Shown here piece by piece: positions 25,701-39,179 of a stretch of DNA of 64,000 nucleotides. The stretch is from Himantopus leucocephalus (taxonomy: Eukaryota > Chordata > Aves > Charadriiformes > Recurvirostridae): NCBI GenBank assembly GCA_003993805.1, contig RSEF01000001.1:180396848-180460847 (forward strand), written 5' to 3'. The notes under the pieces were generated by a model. That model searched no databases. It saw nothing but the letters and a program-made list of their open reading frames with translations, and was not told where the DNA came from. The position numbers were made by a program, and so were the translations under genes. Each line of letters opens with the position of its first letter. The first letter of the stretch is position 1.

Positions 25701-27929
25701 GACATTTCTTTCCCTCCCCAGTAAATCAGTGCTACTCTTCAGGAGTGAGAACTTGAGCTGTGTGCTGTGGTGAGCCAGGTGGAGGGGAACAAGGGGATGA
25801 GATTCGATCTGCTGTGCAGGCCATTGGGCAGGGCAAACCATTGCAAGCTGAATGGGTCCCTACTATGAGGAATTAGGTTTTAGTGAAACCAATAAATGGA
25901 AAGACTTTCTTCAGGTGCTGTCCACATTCCACAAAAACATTAAATTAATGGTTCAGTTTCAGCTCATTAAAAACCAAAAATTGCCTCAGGTTTATCTCAG
26001 TTCCCTGCATAGAAAATTGTAGATAATTCCTGGCTTTGTTTTGCAATATTCAGTGTAACCCCAGGTAGTTCATTTAAAACTCTGTATAACCACTTATCTA
26101 TAAAAACTGGAATATACAGTCAGTTCAGTGGGGTCCAGAAAGCTATTCAGCTTCTAGCAAGAACAATCTATCTACCACATAGGAAGACCTACTACATATA
26201 TCTCTGGATCCCACTAACTGGGTTGGCTAAAACTCCACTGACCATGCTGGTTTCTCAGTCACTTGGCTCCCGTGTTGTGCCTGCAGTGACACCTGAGTTT
26301 AGGCATCTACAACCTGGAGCTGAATCTCACCCCTTCAAACTGTCATTCAGGGCTCAGTTCAGTTGCCTGGACTCTGGTCTCCAGGGATTTCGAAGGTGCT
26401 GTGAGGTATTTCACGTGGCCTCCAAAATATCCCATCACTCCTGTGCCCTATCAGCAAGCCCCATGCAATTGCCATGGCTGCCCTGAGGAGTCCAATGGCA
26501 CCACACACCCAGTGCCCATCAAACAGCACGAGATACCTAAGCTCAGGCACCTGACTCAAGCCCTTACTTTGCATAGACACAGCCTACATCAATGAGGCCC
26601 TCGTCTTAGCTGGAGGAGACGTCTGAAAGGGGAAATATCCAGCCAGATTGCATAGTCTCACTTGTTAACTGATATTCTCTCAGCTTTGCGGGCCTTGCTC
26701 AGACAATGATTTCAAGACCACCCTTTTTTTTTTTTATAAAAATCCATCAAAAAATGTTAGTTAAACGGTAGTTTGATTTCTTAAATTGTCTAAGGGTAGG
26801 CACTCCACTTCTTCAACCAGTGGTGCAGAAGAAGGTCTCCGTGTGCCAGCCATGTGCCTCCCCAGCAACACTGGTCTGGGCTCCACGGCGTCCCTCCCCA
26901 GGCTCCCACGCTCAGGTCTCCGACGAGGAACTCACCAGCCGGGGTGGAAATGATAGGAAGGGGATTTCTCTCTCCTTCTCACTCCATGCCTTCTTAGATT
27001 GAATCGCAGCCTGGTGAAGGTAATGGGATGAGAGGGAGGAACGAACAAAAGCAGCAGACGGTATCCAACACACAGTTCAGACACTGAGGATTCCTGTCCT
27101 AAGTCTCAGGGGTTTGTTTCCCCTGAGTTGTCAGTGGCTCTTTAAGTAACCCAATCTGTTCTCGCCGCTGTTGAGATGGCTACATCAAAACAAAAGGCTT
27201 TGTCAGATATAATCCTTCCAGTTTAAAATAGAGACAAGTTCAACGAGTTCTATATTTTGCTTCTTTAATCCATTTCCTTATGACCAGCATTTATGGGAAA
27301 GCTTTAAACTTTAAACTTGCAACTCATACAATTTCAAATATCACGGGTGCTCGGCTGTTACACTGAAAGAAGAACTGTTACTCTGCAGCCATTGCTGGAA
27401 CCACAAACAACCTCTTACTGCAGTCTCAAGAAAAAAAAAAAAGCAAACCACCATTTTTATTAAGTCAGAATAATGCAATATTTTGCATTATGCCACACAC
27501 AATCTTACAAGCAGTCAAGGACCAGAAGTTTATTTACTTGAGGGGAAGACAATTTTTTAGAATTCTATTACTGGGGACCTGAGTGGCTTTCTATGAATAC
27601 TGGTAAGTTTACTCAGCAAGTTTTCCAAAGGTCTCATTATTTAAAATAAATGGTTTATATTTATGAATGTCCTCAGTGGCATATTGATGATTTCCCACTT
27701 AATTTACTTACAGGTCTCATTAAGCTTATGAAACAAAAAACAAGTGTACACTGACACACTTGGGTTTAAATCAAACACACATACCACACTCCCACAAATG
27801 AGATCTAAGCAATAACTTGGAAAATTCATCTAAAAATCTGTTTTGATCCCTTTGAATGAACACATTTGCACTAACCACTTTGTTCAGTGAATAAACACAC
27901 CTTTTATTTCGTTCAGCTATCGGAGTAAT
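22746..27929. other. Intergenic, no gene seen
   Basis: No coding gene supported. Contains a T run (25547-25560), A runs (27431-27442) and probable decayed repeat phrases (for example near 23345-23400). Open frames are all below 95 codons and overlap on opposite strands. Confidence 0.5.
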
Positions 27930-28050
27930 GAATGAGTGGAACAATCTACTAAGGGATCAAGAGGATTCTCCACCTGAGACCCTTAAATAAAAACTGGATG
28001 GCTCTTTGAAGACACATCCCAGCTAAACTGACTGCAATGCTGGAGATTTG
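27930..28050 (+). repeat. Probable ancient CR1/L3-like LINE fragment
   Basis: The order 'aatgagtggaacaatctact', 'gaggattctcc', 'aaaactggatggctctttgaa' matches the layout of the 3' untranslated part of old CR1/L3 elements shared by amniotes. Heavily diverged and lacking a recognisable tail. Confidence 0.5.
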
Positions 28051-28784
28051 CTCATCTCTTTGTTATATTCTGTTTTCTTTAATCAACTCCTGAGGAAGCT
28101 ACTACTGCTGTATTCCTATGTTGTGTTCAAATTAAAAGAGATGAGTCAAAATAGATCAAAGTAAAGTGACTGATGGATAAGTAGTCACAGCATCTCATTT
28201 AGAACATCTTTTTTCCTTAAACTAAATTGATTCAGATCTTGTGTGGTAAATAAAGCGAGTTCCACACAATCTGCTGTTCCGGAAAGGGGTTTATTTTCAG
28301 AATGACTCCATGGTATTTGAAGTCCTGCCTCCTCCTCCTAGACATCAGTGAATCTCATCCTTTCTGTGGTCTTTAAGCAAATTGTCCTCTAGAATGCTCC
28401 TTTGTAGTTCCTTCTCTGCTGACTGGTTTTTCCTTTTGAATACCGAAATACGCCAAATAGCCAACACCCTTGCTGTATTTAACAGAGGGCTGGCTGCCGG
28501 GAGGTGTTAGACATACAGAAGTTGTGAGTGCCCACTGCTTTGCAGAATCAGGCCAAACCTTCTATGTTACTTCGTGATGAACTGGGCGCTCTTCTTTTCA
28601 GGGAGGAAAGGCTGACATGAATTAACCATGTAAGGCCCCAGAGAGCTGTCAAGCGCTGTCTTGTCACTCCTTTCATGACTGAATGAACAAGGTTAGAAGA
28701 AGTAACCAACCGACAGAGCAAATATGCTGTGGTTTCTTGCCAACACAGGGATTTCCATCAGCAATTTAATTCCACTTGGAGCAC
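28051..28784. other. Intergenic, no gene seen
   Basis: Nothing gene-like or repetitive recognised between two LINE fragments. Confidence 0.5.
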
Positions 28785-29157
28785 TCATACTGTGAGAAGA
28801 GGATGAGAGAGCCGGGCTTGTTCAGCCTGGAGAAGAGACAGCTGCTGAGGCACCCAACAGCAGCCCCCAGTACCTATGGGCAGGCCAGCAAGGAGGTGGA
28901 GCGAGGTCCTCCACAGTGGTGCGTAGCAGGAAAACAAGAGGTGGTGTCCTTAAGTTGAAAAAAGAGGAGGTTCAGAGTGGCTATAAGGAAAAATAATAAT
29001 AAAAAAAAATCACTGTGAAGATAACTACCCCTTGGAAGTTTTCAAGACCAGACCAGAGAAAGCCCCAACAACCTGGTCTGAGTTTGTGTCTCACCCTGCC
29101 TTGAGCAGGAGGTAGGAAGAGACCTCCTAAAATCTCTTCCCACCTAAGTGATTCTGT
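28785..29157 (+). mobile_element. Diverged CR1 LINE 3' fragment
   Basis: Carries the CR1 landmarks 'cttgttcagcctggagaag', a 'ggctataaggaaaaa' block (with an inserted or slipped A/T-rich run at 28988-29010), 'cttggaagttttcaagacca' and a terminal 'gattctgt' octamer variant. Much more decayed than the copies at 1-569 and 13985-14368, so from an older subfamily. The 60-codon frame at 28776-28958 is part of it. Confidence 0.8.
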
Positions 29158-31360
29158 ACCATTTAAGAGCACGTTTCCAGGCTGAATGCATATATGAGTA
29201 TAGTATATGAGCTACAGACATATTTACCTTTGTTTGAAATCACTGCACTGATTATCACAGGGCATAGAGGAAGACCTTGTATTTTTGTACAGGCAACGTG
29301 AGGACAGAATAAAGCTATAGTCACGTCATCTACATTTACTATTTTAGATGTGCAGCACAGGTGCAATTTAAAATGCCTAAAGTGAGGGGCTTGTGATCTT
29401 TATATAATCTTGGCAAAGATAGGTGCCTCCAGAAGGTGATAAGAGCATCTATTTTGGATTCATAAAGCTAGGCTCAATGTCTCCTCAGTCTTCAGGTTGT
29501 AGATGCTATTGATTTGGGTGTATATATGGATATAGATATAGTTCTCTTACTCTTTTCACACAACTAGTAGCTATATACGGACACTGTTATTTTGATCAGC
29601 AACTGGTGCTGAGATGCAATATGTTCCTGTTGGCTGTTATATTTTCAGCTGTATCAGAGAGATGTGAGTAATATGTTTATTTTGTATGTCAGTAATTTGT
29701 AGTTTGCATTCCACAGTACTTTCTGCACGTTATTAGATTTCCTTTTTTTACCCTGGATGCTTTGTAGAGTGGCCTGTTGAGAACACAACTTTAGGACGAA
29801 GATACTTTTTTAAAGTAAGAAAAAAAACCTTTACGTGCACGGATAGCTTTAGAAAGTAACTGGTATGTGCATACATTTGTTTAACCCCATAATGTAAATA
29901 CATACATTCTGAAATGTATTTTAGTCCTCTAAGAAGCTAAGAGCAGCTCTCAAGATCACATGACAAGCAAAACATTTGTTAATCAGAAAAATTACAGCCT
30001 ATTCATACTTACTGTTTGATTATTTCCACTCTGACCTCAAAGATCCCATTGTTGATTGAACTAGTTATAGTAACTTCTATTTATTTTTACAACTAGCTAT
30101 TATGAGTGCAAACTATCCTTATCTCCAAGTGATTGATAGGCACATTAAGAAGCTGTTCAACAGGTTGCTAGGTTTGAAGAAATGCTTAAATCATGATTAG
30201 TTATTCCTTATCAGCCAAGAGTGGGAGCTAAGCTCAGATAAATACATGGTGACGAAAATTAGATTTTCAACGTCAAGTGCTCTCTTGCTGTTTTCTGTTT
30301 GCTATCGTTAAGCAGAGGTGCTACGGCTTCCTTTCAGTTTTATTTAAGGAGCGTTTGGGCTTTCTTAGCAAACTCGGTTGTCATGTTAGTGTGCTTAGGA
30401 GAGCTAAAAATCTTGTTCAATGATAACTTTCATCAGGGCCTCTATATAAGTGAGTGGAGAACTGTGAGTTGTACAAGTACATACCCATACTTTCTTCTAT
30501 TAAAAATTTGAAATAAATAAATGGGTTAATATTTTTAAGTGTGGAGATGTTAGACTCATTAGAATTCTCACACAGGGATTTATAGCTTTATTTGTGCTAT
30601 TCAGAATAACATTTCTATCAGCTCAAGCTAGCTGTGCAACCTGCGGACAAAAAAGTGGAAGGGCAGCTATAGCAGGTATAACTCCCTGTGATTTTACCAG
30701 TATAGTGAAGTCTCCTGTATTAATAGTCTGCAGATAACTCGCACATTTCAGGTACGTTTCTACCTTTATCCTCCAACCCTGGTTACTCCAGGTAACATAC
30801 AGTGAGCTTTGATACAATTTGTGAGGTCAGTATACAGGCACAACTTAAATGACCAGAAAATAAAAAGGAACTCAGCTCCTAAGTTCCTGTTTTTGGAAAA
30901 GAGAGCTGGAAAATTCAAAGTCAGCTGCCTCAAAGGAGGGTGGTTTTAACATATTTGTCAAAACACGCTCTACTCAGTTTCTACTCCTTGAACTGTATTT
31001 GTAAATAAAGTCATAAAGCATGAACTGACAGCCATGTTGCAGGAGATTTCTGCGTGCAAGGTTTGCCAAAGCAGAATATTTTCTTCTCCAGTTTTAAACC
31101 ACAACTACTCCAAACAAACCTTTGACACAATTAAAGGGCAGATGAGAGCAGGGATGGAGAACTAAAGTGAAGCTATCAATCTAAAAGCTAAAAAGGTTTC
31201 TGTTTTTTCTAGCAACATCCTACAAAGGGTGAAAGGGCTGAGCTTTCACTCCAGTTTACACTCAGAGTATGTGAAAGGGGGAAGGGAAAGACAGTTTTCA
31301 GGTGGCTCTGGAGCTATGAGATGCTCCATCAAGCCCTCAAATGCTTTCCATTAAAAAAAA
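29158..31360. other. Intergenic, no gene seen
   Basis: AT-rich, no supportable gene. A short TA/GATA low-complexity patch lies near 29518-29542. The stretch ends in an A run abutting the second 100-N gap. Confidence 0.5.
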
Positions 31361-31460
31361 NNNNNNNNNNNNNNNNNNNNNNNNNNNNNNNNNNNNNNNN
31401 NNNNNNNNNNNNNNNNNNNNNNNNNNNNNNNNNNNNNNNNNNNNNNNNNNNNNNNNNNNN
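31361..31460. other. Assembly gap, 100 N
   Basis: Exactly 100 Ns, a placeholder gap. It begins after an A run and ends inside a CR1 tail, so a missing CR1 body probably caused it. Confidence 0.98.
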
Positions 31461-31521
31461 GGGGTTGGAACTAGATGATGTTTAAGGTCCCTTCCAATCT
31501 AAATCATTCTATGATTCTATG
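31461..31521 (+). mobile_element. CR1 LINE 3' terminus emerging from gap
   Basis: The first bases after the gap read 'ggggttggaactagatgatg', then 'aaggtcccttccaatct', ending in two attctatg octamers. This is the last 60 bases of a CR1; the rest is within the gap. The wording differs from the copies at 1-569 and 13985-14368, indicating another subfamily. Confidence 0.93.
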
Positions 31522-34500
31522 AAAACCTAAAGGTAATGTGTTTGCACGATGAGGGTGATGAGGGCCTCGGGTAGGACTCTGTGAAGCAGCTCAGCAGCAA
31601 AGCCTTCACGGGACGCACACACACCAGCCATGGCTCTCTGCTTTACTTGCAGGGCTCAGGGCGCACAGAGCAGGTAAGACAAGGAACACCAGGCCTGGCT
31701 GAGAAAGGACAGAGTAGCAAATTCTTTTTTACTCAGTACCTTGCAGTTAAAGCACTTGCTCAAGGTTTGAGAGACTACTTCCATCCCCTCGTGTGCCCAA
31801 GGAGATGGAGGGAGGACACACATCTCACAGCTTCTCCAGGACATCCCCTTCCTCTCCCCTGCCATCAGCTGGGGGTACCCAAGGTATGCAGACAGGCTGC
31901 CTGAACCCTTCCTCAGAAACGGCCCCATGTTGAACAGAATAAATAAATATTCATTAAGCCAGGGAGAGACAGATAAACAGAAATAGAAGAAAACACAGTG
32001 CTACTGCAAGCAAAGGGCTGCTGGGCAGGAGAAAGAGACCTGAATGCCCCAAAAGATCCTGCATCAGCAAATCCGTCATAAAAAAAAGCAGTGACAAACT
32101 CATTAGAGGTTATGATCACCTCCGGTTATCACAGAACCACAGTTCCCAGGGGTCCCATATTTTCCCATGAAGACATATAGCAACGGTATGTAAGGAACCC
32201 TTGCTGTGAGTCAAGCACTGTTCACCAAGTCACCAGAGAGATGCTGCACTGCAAAACTAACATTTACACTGAGGATGGAGATGTCTGTGTGTGTGGCTGG
32301 CCTGTGAGGCTCACGCAATGCCGGTATTTTGGTAGGCAGCTCCCCATCTCCAACTTTCCAGCCCAAATGGCTGGATGTCCATACAGAGGTGGCCAACTGT
32401 AAGTGGCTCTTAACTGCAGTTTGCATCCAGGCTTGCACTCACATCTCCAGCCCCTCAGCAAGATGCCTCGACCATTCTGCCGTTTAATGGGTAAAATCCA
32501 AATTATGTTAGCAAACATCCAAATTATTATCTCCTTAATGTTGTGTGCTTATCTTATGCTTCTCCTTGTTTATAAATGTCGAGTCAAGCATATGTGGGAT
32601 TACGGGATCAAGGCAACGCTGGATTCTCTCACTGTGTCCTCAGTTTGCAATTGCTTTCAGCGTTAGCACAGGGTGAATTAATGCTCTCTGTCACACGGTT
32701 CGTGCACTTTCCATCCCTCCGTGTGGCAGAAGAAAAATATTTGACTCCTGGATTGTAAAAGCCTTTTCTGTGCTGTCAGTCTGCCCACCTTAGAGGCGTA
32801 CTACCTTAAAGGAAGGAAGCTTCATAGGGAAATCACAGATGCAAAATCTGCCTTAAGGAAATAAGTGGGTGGCAGCACGTAATTAATAGAAGAAACCCTC
32901 CAGAAAATACTTGCTACAGACAGAATCAGTCTTTGCAGGAGACAGCCGTGACAAAATCCAAACCGTAATCTAATTTTTGTGGTATGCGCATCTGAAAATA
33001 AATAAACAAAAGTAGTCTTAAGAATACCTCTCCCATTCAAGTCAGACTAGAACCTGATACAGCCGTGGAACAAAGAGACTGTGAATTGCTTGGGTTTGAT
33101 ATGACAGATCTAGCTGAAAGTCCCAGCTCTTCTCGGCCATACTAGCCAAAGGAGTATGAAGGATTGGGGGTTGTTAGGTTTAGGCTGACCTGGATGTGGT
33201 ATGTGACCTGAGCTGTTTCATGGTGTTTTGTGTCAGTCAGCTGGTAGACTTCAATAGCTCCACCAACTTTCATACACACATCAAATGAGTCAAGGAATCA
33301 CCAAGAGATCCTGAGGTCTCTGCCCTCGAGCTGCCCCTTAAAGGCCACGACCAGGTGAGATCAATGTTTAAAGAACTCTTAAATATATCCTAGAGATACG
33401 GGGAAGCTGAGTGCTTCTCATGAGCACCCTGTCCCCTATGCTAAGAGGCAAAGCCTTTGTGCCCTCTTAGGTTCACAAAAATACCCGGCAGCAGGCAGTC
33501 ATGTCTTTGAGTGCAGCCTGAACCTGGCTGGTCAAAGTATAGGCAGTGGTGGTTCTTGGATTAAGCGCAGGAGTAGTGCAGCCACAGATCCAGTGGGCAG
33601 CTCAGAAATAAGCCTGGTGGTGAGGGCACACGGGCTGCCTTCTCCAACTTCTTCCAGGAGGACACAGTGTAAGGCTGGTGACTGAAGATGGCTGGTCCTT
33701 GGATCCATCCCTGCAACAGCAAAAGGTCAGAGCACAGAATGGTACAAGTCCCACAAAGCATGGCCCTTTTGAAATCCCTGGGCAGTGCTTTATCCACCCT
33801 GTTCTTTGCCTTCTGTCTTCTCCTCCCACCCACTTAGAGCCCCTTCAGAGCACAAATGTGCTGAGGTAGGACTGTTTATAATCAAACAAAATGTAACAAT
33901 ACAGCCTGAAATTTTACAGGTGTCTATCTATCTCCTGCAGGGTTTTCTTTTCATTCCCCTGCTATTTCTGAAACGATTTTGGCATGTAAAGCAATTCTTG
34001 AGCTTTTTTGTTAAACAGCCGTGGATTCCCATGTTTTCTAGCCAGTCCTCAGAAGTCCAGCAACGATGGCAAACCTAGTTCTGTGCCTTTTCCTGCCCCT
34101 ATGAAAATCTACCCAAACTCAGGAAACTGAAATATTTAAAAATTTGAGGTCTACACCTGCTCAGAGATTTGTCTGAGCTAAAAGTGTCAGACTAAACTCC
34201 TGCAGCATGAGGAGCTTGAGTTTCTTACAAGTTCCTATGTGTGACTGTGCTGCACAAACATGGTCCAAGGCACAGCATGCGAGTCTGGGCAGGTATCTGC
34301 TTCTAGATCACCTGTGCAGGGCTGTGGTCTCACTGTGTGTGTAAAACCAAGTTCTTTTCTCACACTCTGGTCGACACTATGTCCAAAGTATTTGGCATTA
34401 GACCTTTAGTGACCAGGCTATAGGATCCTTTTCAGACCAAAGGTGGAAGATTGGCCCCTGTAGACCCAAGTACTGAGTGTCCCCACAAAGCAACTGAACC

Positions 34501-34529
34501 AAAAGAAAGCAGACTTTCTTTGTGACTTA
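31522..34529. other. Intergenic, no gene seen
   Basis: No supportable gene. Overlapping frames of 87-107 codons on opposite strands (31581-31928, 32264-32666, 33561-33833) show no recognisable domain. Confidence 0.5.
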
Positions 34530-35560
34530 GTAGCTGGTAGCAATGGTTAGGAGTGGAAAGGGATCATGTGCAAGAACCAAGAGGAAGAAATTTGTCTCTC
34601 CTGCATCCTCTGGGAGGTCACTGCTGGAACCAAGGGAGTGGGAAGAGAAAGCAGAGATATGGTTTGAAGGGTGAGACAATAAAAGACAGGTCAGAAGGTC
34701 AGAATGGGATCCACTGGGAGGAGAAGTTTTGTGAGATGGTCCCAAAACAGGGAACAGAAACCTAGGCTGGCTGGGTGTGGAGACTGGGACCGATGACTGA
34801 GTATGGAAAATTGGACTGGGACCTGGGACTAGAGAGCCAGCTAGCTGAGAAACAGCAGCTGCATCTGTACTTACTTGCTCTGCAGCATATCTTAGGGACC
34901 TCATTTCCTGGTCATCTGAATTGTCGGGCCTGTCGGAACACGCTGCAGCTCCCATCCAGCACAAATGTCCAGGTTTCCATCCCAGCATGGAGCTGGGGGA
35001 TGACTAAACACACGTCAAGACATGGGAACTAGGAAGCACCCTTGGGTCCAATGGTGTAAACACAGACAGCAAGTCTAGATAAGGAGCTTGAGAAAGAGGA
35101 AGACAATGACTACATGACAACAGTTTGCTAATGGATACGAGCAGTTTGGGCATGAGGGAAGACAGGGAAGGATATGAAAAGACAATGAGATGAAGTGTTG
35201 GAGCTGGAGGACTCTTGAAGCAAAACTTTGGGAATGGGAAGTAGGCCTGGGGGGATTGTAGGGGAAGAGTGGACACAGCGTAGCAGCACGGAAAGACCAC
35301 AGGCTGGACATTGGGGCAGACCATCTGACAAGGCCAAGAGATTGGACCAGTGTGACCAGGCTGGGCTGTAGCAAGTCCTGGCAGAGGGCTGGATGCAACC
35401 AGTGCCTACTTCTGACCTTTTCCACTGCCCGTTTAATCCTGTTGTTTAATTCTTGCCTGACTTGTGACACACAGTCAGACATTACGATGCACCCTGTCCA
35501 GTAAAAAGGTACTTGACGTGCATGATGATCTGCCTGGTTGTGATACTTGCACATAGAACT
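34530..35560 (-). other. Pyrimidine-rich (minus strand) block with two long open frames
   Basis: The minus strand is dominated by C/T runs and carries open frames of 153 codons (34527-34988) and 159 codons (35075-35554). Their translations are Ser/Pro/Leu-rich, with no domain I recognise, no shared frame between them and no convincing splice sites. Biased composition suppresses stops and explains the length. A decayed retroelement is the main alternative; a functional gene is unlikely. Confidence 0.4.
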
Positions 35561-38500
35561 TTCTTGCTAAATTAATGTATGCTTTTGCGTCCATCTTAAT
35601 TATGATTATTTGGGCCAGGGAGCCTGTTTTATTTCTAGTCCTAACCTGAAATACTAAATACAGATTCTCTCACTTCTTTGTTACATATCAAAAACACAGG
35701 TCAAGCCTCTACAGATTTCTCTGTTTGTCTAAAGCCAGTCTCTCGCACCTTTCTTAGATTGCTTTCCTGATGCTCACATTATTCTTTAAAACACTTATCT
35801 TTATTATAACACTTTAAGGCTCATTATCCTGACCACTTAAACCAAAATCCTACTAGTCCTAAGAGCTTCTTTTAACACTGATAATAGAAACTGGAAATAG
35901 CCTTTCCCAGAAACATTATGCTGAAAGCCTCAACTCCTCAGCTGACATCCTTATATACAGCAGTCACACTGCATATTTTGTCTCAGACAGGCTTTTCAAT
36001 AAAATTGCAATGTAAATAACCTACCTCTGGACTTTATTCCACTGTATTTTTTTCCCAGGTGCTCTAGAGGGTCTATCTGCTTCACAAGTCTCACTCAAGC
36101 TAGCATCCAGTTTGCAATTTTTATATTTGCAACTGAAAAAAAAATACTGTTTCCCAGCAAGATGCTTGCCAGGCCCCTTTTAGCAGCGGCAGTAAGTAGT
36201 TTATAATCAGTTTCAACTAGCAAAGATTCCAATAAAGCTTTTTTGCACCTCATGGCCTGCGACCAAGTCTTCCTTCTCTATTTGAGTGCTGTGACATTTC
36301 ATTTCTATAAGTACCCATGACACATGATCCACTGTATTGCTACTTGGCTGGTCTCCAACCAGCCAGGCCAGTTTTGCTGTGGATTGTTAGCTGCTGGTGG
36401 AAAAATTTAATCCTGGGTTTTCCTTATGTGAGGGGATTGGGGTACCGGTGTGGCAGAAGAGAGCAGAGGGAATGCAATGAGCCTGATGTGGCAAGGAACT
36501 CTTGCTGTCGTGGAAGAGGAAATGACCTTCCTGGTAGCAGGGTGGTAACCTTCATTTAGGGTGGTCATCTTCATTTAGGGTGGTCATCCCACCATGCCAC
36601 CAGCCAGATTGTGCCTAGGGTCGCTGTGACCACAGCGCTGACTGGGAGGAGAAAGGAAGGAGGAAAAGGCAGGCCATGAATGATCGGGATAATCTGGTGC
36701 CAGGACTGGGAGATAATGGGGGAAGATGAGGGAAAAAGAGTGATTCAGAGCAAAGGAGATGAGGTGATGGGGGTTTAGGTGGCTGCAGAGGTGAAGAGAG
36801 ATCCATCAGGATAAAGACATCTTGGTCAAAGGTGCAGGAGACCGGCAGTTCTCGGTCACTTCAGTGCTGAAGGGTGGATGGCTTTGAGAGAGTCTAACTT
36901 TCAGCTAGGGAAAGAAGCTTGCACCTCTAGATTGCTAATTTGTTTCTCGGTTTGGGTTGGTTTTGTTTTGCTTTTTTTTATTTCAAAGATTGCAACCTTA
37001 TCTGCAAGTTTAATCACGCTGTTGGAAGAGGTCTGAGCCAGTCCTGTCCCAGAGATGTCTGCAGACAACTTAATTTTGCATTTAAAATCATAACATCTAG
37101 ATTTCGGATGTCTACTTTACTTCTATCCACCACAACAGTCATCGGCTTCTGAATTAGTTAGCTGACACAAAACCAGTTTTCCCTTCATACAGTCTTCCTT
37201 TCCAAGGAGTCCTTGTACCTTTCCTTGTCTACCTGGGCAAGGCTACTAGGGATGCCATGCTGGTGGCGGACCTCAACAGAGGGCTAATGTAAAATGTCTT
37301 GTGGACCTCTCAGTCCTTGCAAAAGTAGTCCTCCCACAAGCCTTTTATGCAAAAGCTGGCTACCACCATCATTATTTCAAATAAGCAAAAGGACTACTGG
37401 TTGATTATAGAGGTACCTTTAGAAGTAGGGTAGTACTAGCAAGCTGGTCATCTTGACCATTGTCCAGGATTAGGCACCTAAGTCCATTGAAATCCCAATT
37501 TTAAACCTTAATCTAGATCTAGGAAATGATTTACAGATACTTACAAGGGTTAGTATTTGCCTCAGAATCCAGACCTGCAGGTTCTGCTCTCAACTGGGCC
37601 ACAGCCATTCCACGTGTTTCAATCAAGGTAGCTCTTAATGCTTTTATTTCCTCAGCTAGGATACTGCAGAAGTTACTTCACTAGCTTTAGAACGTGCAGA
37701 TTAACAGTTTTACAGCAGATCCCACCTGAATACGGTTGAAATGCTGTTGTTGTGTTCTCTTAAAACAATAGGCCTCTCAATCTAATGCAAATATTAGTGA
37801 AATGATTCTGATCATTTACAGGTGCAGCTGAAGGCAAGCATATTCACACGGATGCCTGTGAAGATGCAATGCAAGCAGCCTGGGATGCCAAAGATCTGTG
37901 TGGCAATTGCTTGTTTAAAAGGGCCATCAAAAGCACTTCTTGGGGGCGGGCAGACAGACTGAGAAAGAGCAGAAAAGACTGGAAGGGAAGGCGGGAAGCC
38001 ACAGGCAGACCTGCCTTTTGGGGAAGAGTTTCAAAGGATGGAAAGGAGAAGGTTGAAATAGAGAAGGAACCAAGGCACTAGAGGGGGTGACCAATTTGGC
38101 AGCCCCATCAAGAGCAAAGGAAAGGGGCTGCTCTGCCCATCAGACGATGAGGCGTTGAACTCCTCTGACTTGAGCAGAGCCAACCAGCAGATTGAGGAGG
38201 AAGGACAAAGGTCAGGAAAACACAATCCCCAGCATCCTCTGAGGGATGTGTCCTGTCAAAATCAGCCTGGCTGGGCGCTAGTCAATGGAAAGGTATTACT
38301 ACGGCCACACTCAGGTATTAGAAATATGCTCTCATTCCTAAAGGAGCCAGGTTGTTTTTTTTCAGCTCTCACCTGTCCAATGTTTATGGATTCCCAAGGT
38401 CAGGAGCAATAAAATATTAACATCTAATCTGTCATACCACCAATGAAAACTATAATCTGGCCCATGACCTCACGTGAGTACCAGGTTGTTAACTAAAGAA

Positions 38501-38880
38501 AGGAATCAGATCTTCCTCTAATAAATACTCCAGACTGTGACAGGTAAAATTCAGGTCATACGTCTCCTTTGAAGTTTTAATGGCCACTCCAATTTTATGA
38601 TAAAGCCACTCACCTTATGTTTGTAGTAATTTTGCAAAGCCCGAAGCGGCTCTAGTCATCTTTGGCGCACAGTTCCCAAGGACAAAGCTCTCATAAAACT
38701 GCAAGCTTCAAAGGGATTAGACCTCTTCTTTTCTCTCCTTCTCTCTCCCTCTTTTTTTTTTTTTTTTNTTTTTAAAAAAGGAACATTTCCGAACATTTCC
38801 TCCCCTGTTTTCTACATAGCTCCCTGAGGAGCCTCCCACTTCAGCCCCCCATCTAGACTTCTTCCTCAAGCTCTGTCACT
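35561..38880. other. Intergenic, no gene seen
   Basis: No supportable gene. A purine-rich stretch at 36640-36800 has the same strand bias as 34530-35400. A single N at 38768 sits in a T run. Confidence 0.5.
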
Positions 38881-38884
38881 CACT

Positions 38885-38934
38885 GAAATAAAATAAAATA
38901 AAATAAAATAAAATGAAATAAAATAAAATGAAAT
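38885..38934 (+). repeat. AAAAT pentanucleotide microsatellite
   Basis: About ten ataaa units, two with an A-to-G change. Simple repeat. Confidence 0.92.
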
Positions 38935-39111
38935 GCCTTTTCCCTTTTCTTAATAGTAAGGCAATTTTCTGGGTCATTTCTGCTTTTTGTCTTTATTCTA
39001 TTGTCAGTGCGGAGTAATTTGAAGCAAATCAATAGAGCCTGTGTATTTGCATATTTCTCAGACTCTAAGAAGGACCACATGCAGCAGAACTTCTCCCCTG
39101 AATGCCATTTT

Positions 39112-39130
39112 TTTGTTTGTTTGTTTGTTT
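39112..39130 (+). repeat. TTTG tetranucleotide run
   Basis: Four to five perfect tttg units. Confidence 0.85.
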
Positions 39131-39179
39131 CCCTCCTTTTAAAGTCGGGGGGAAGCCGAGCTGAATCTGCCAAAGCTTG

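Noticed and set aside
34527..35554. Two minus-strand frames of 153 and 159 codons as new genes
   Set aside because: Composition-driven (pyrimidine-rich), no domains, no shared frame or convincing splice sites.
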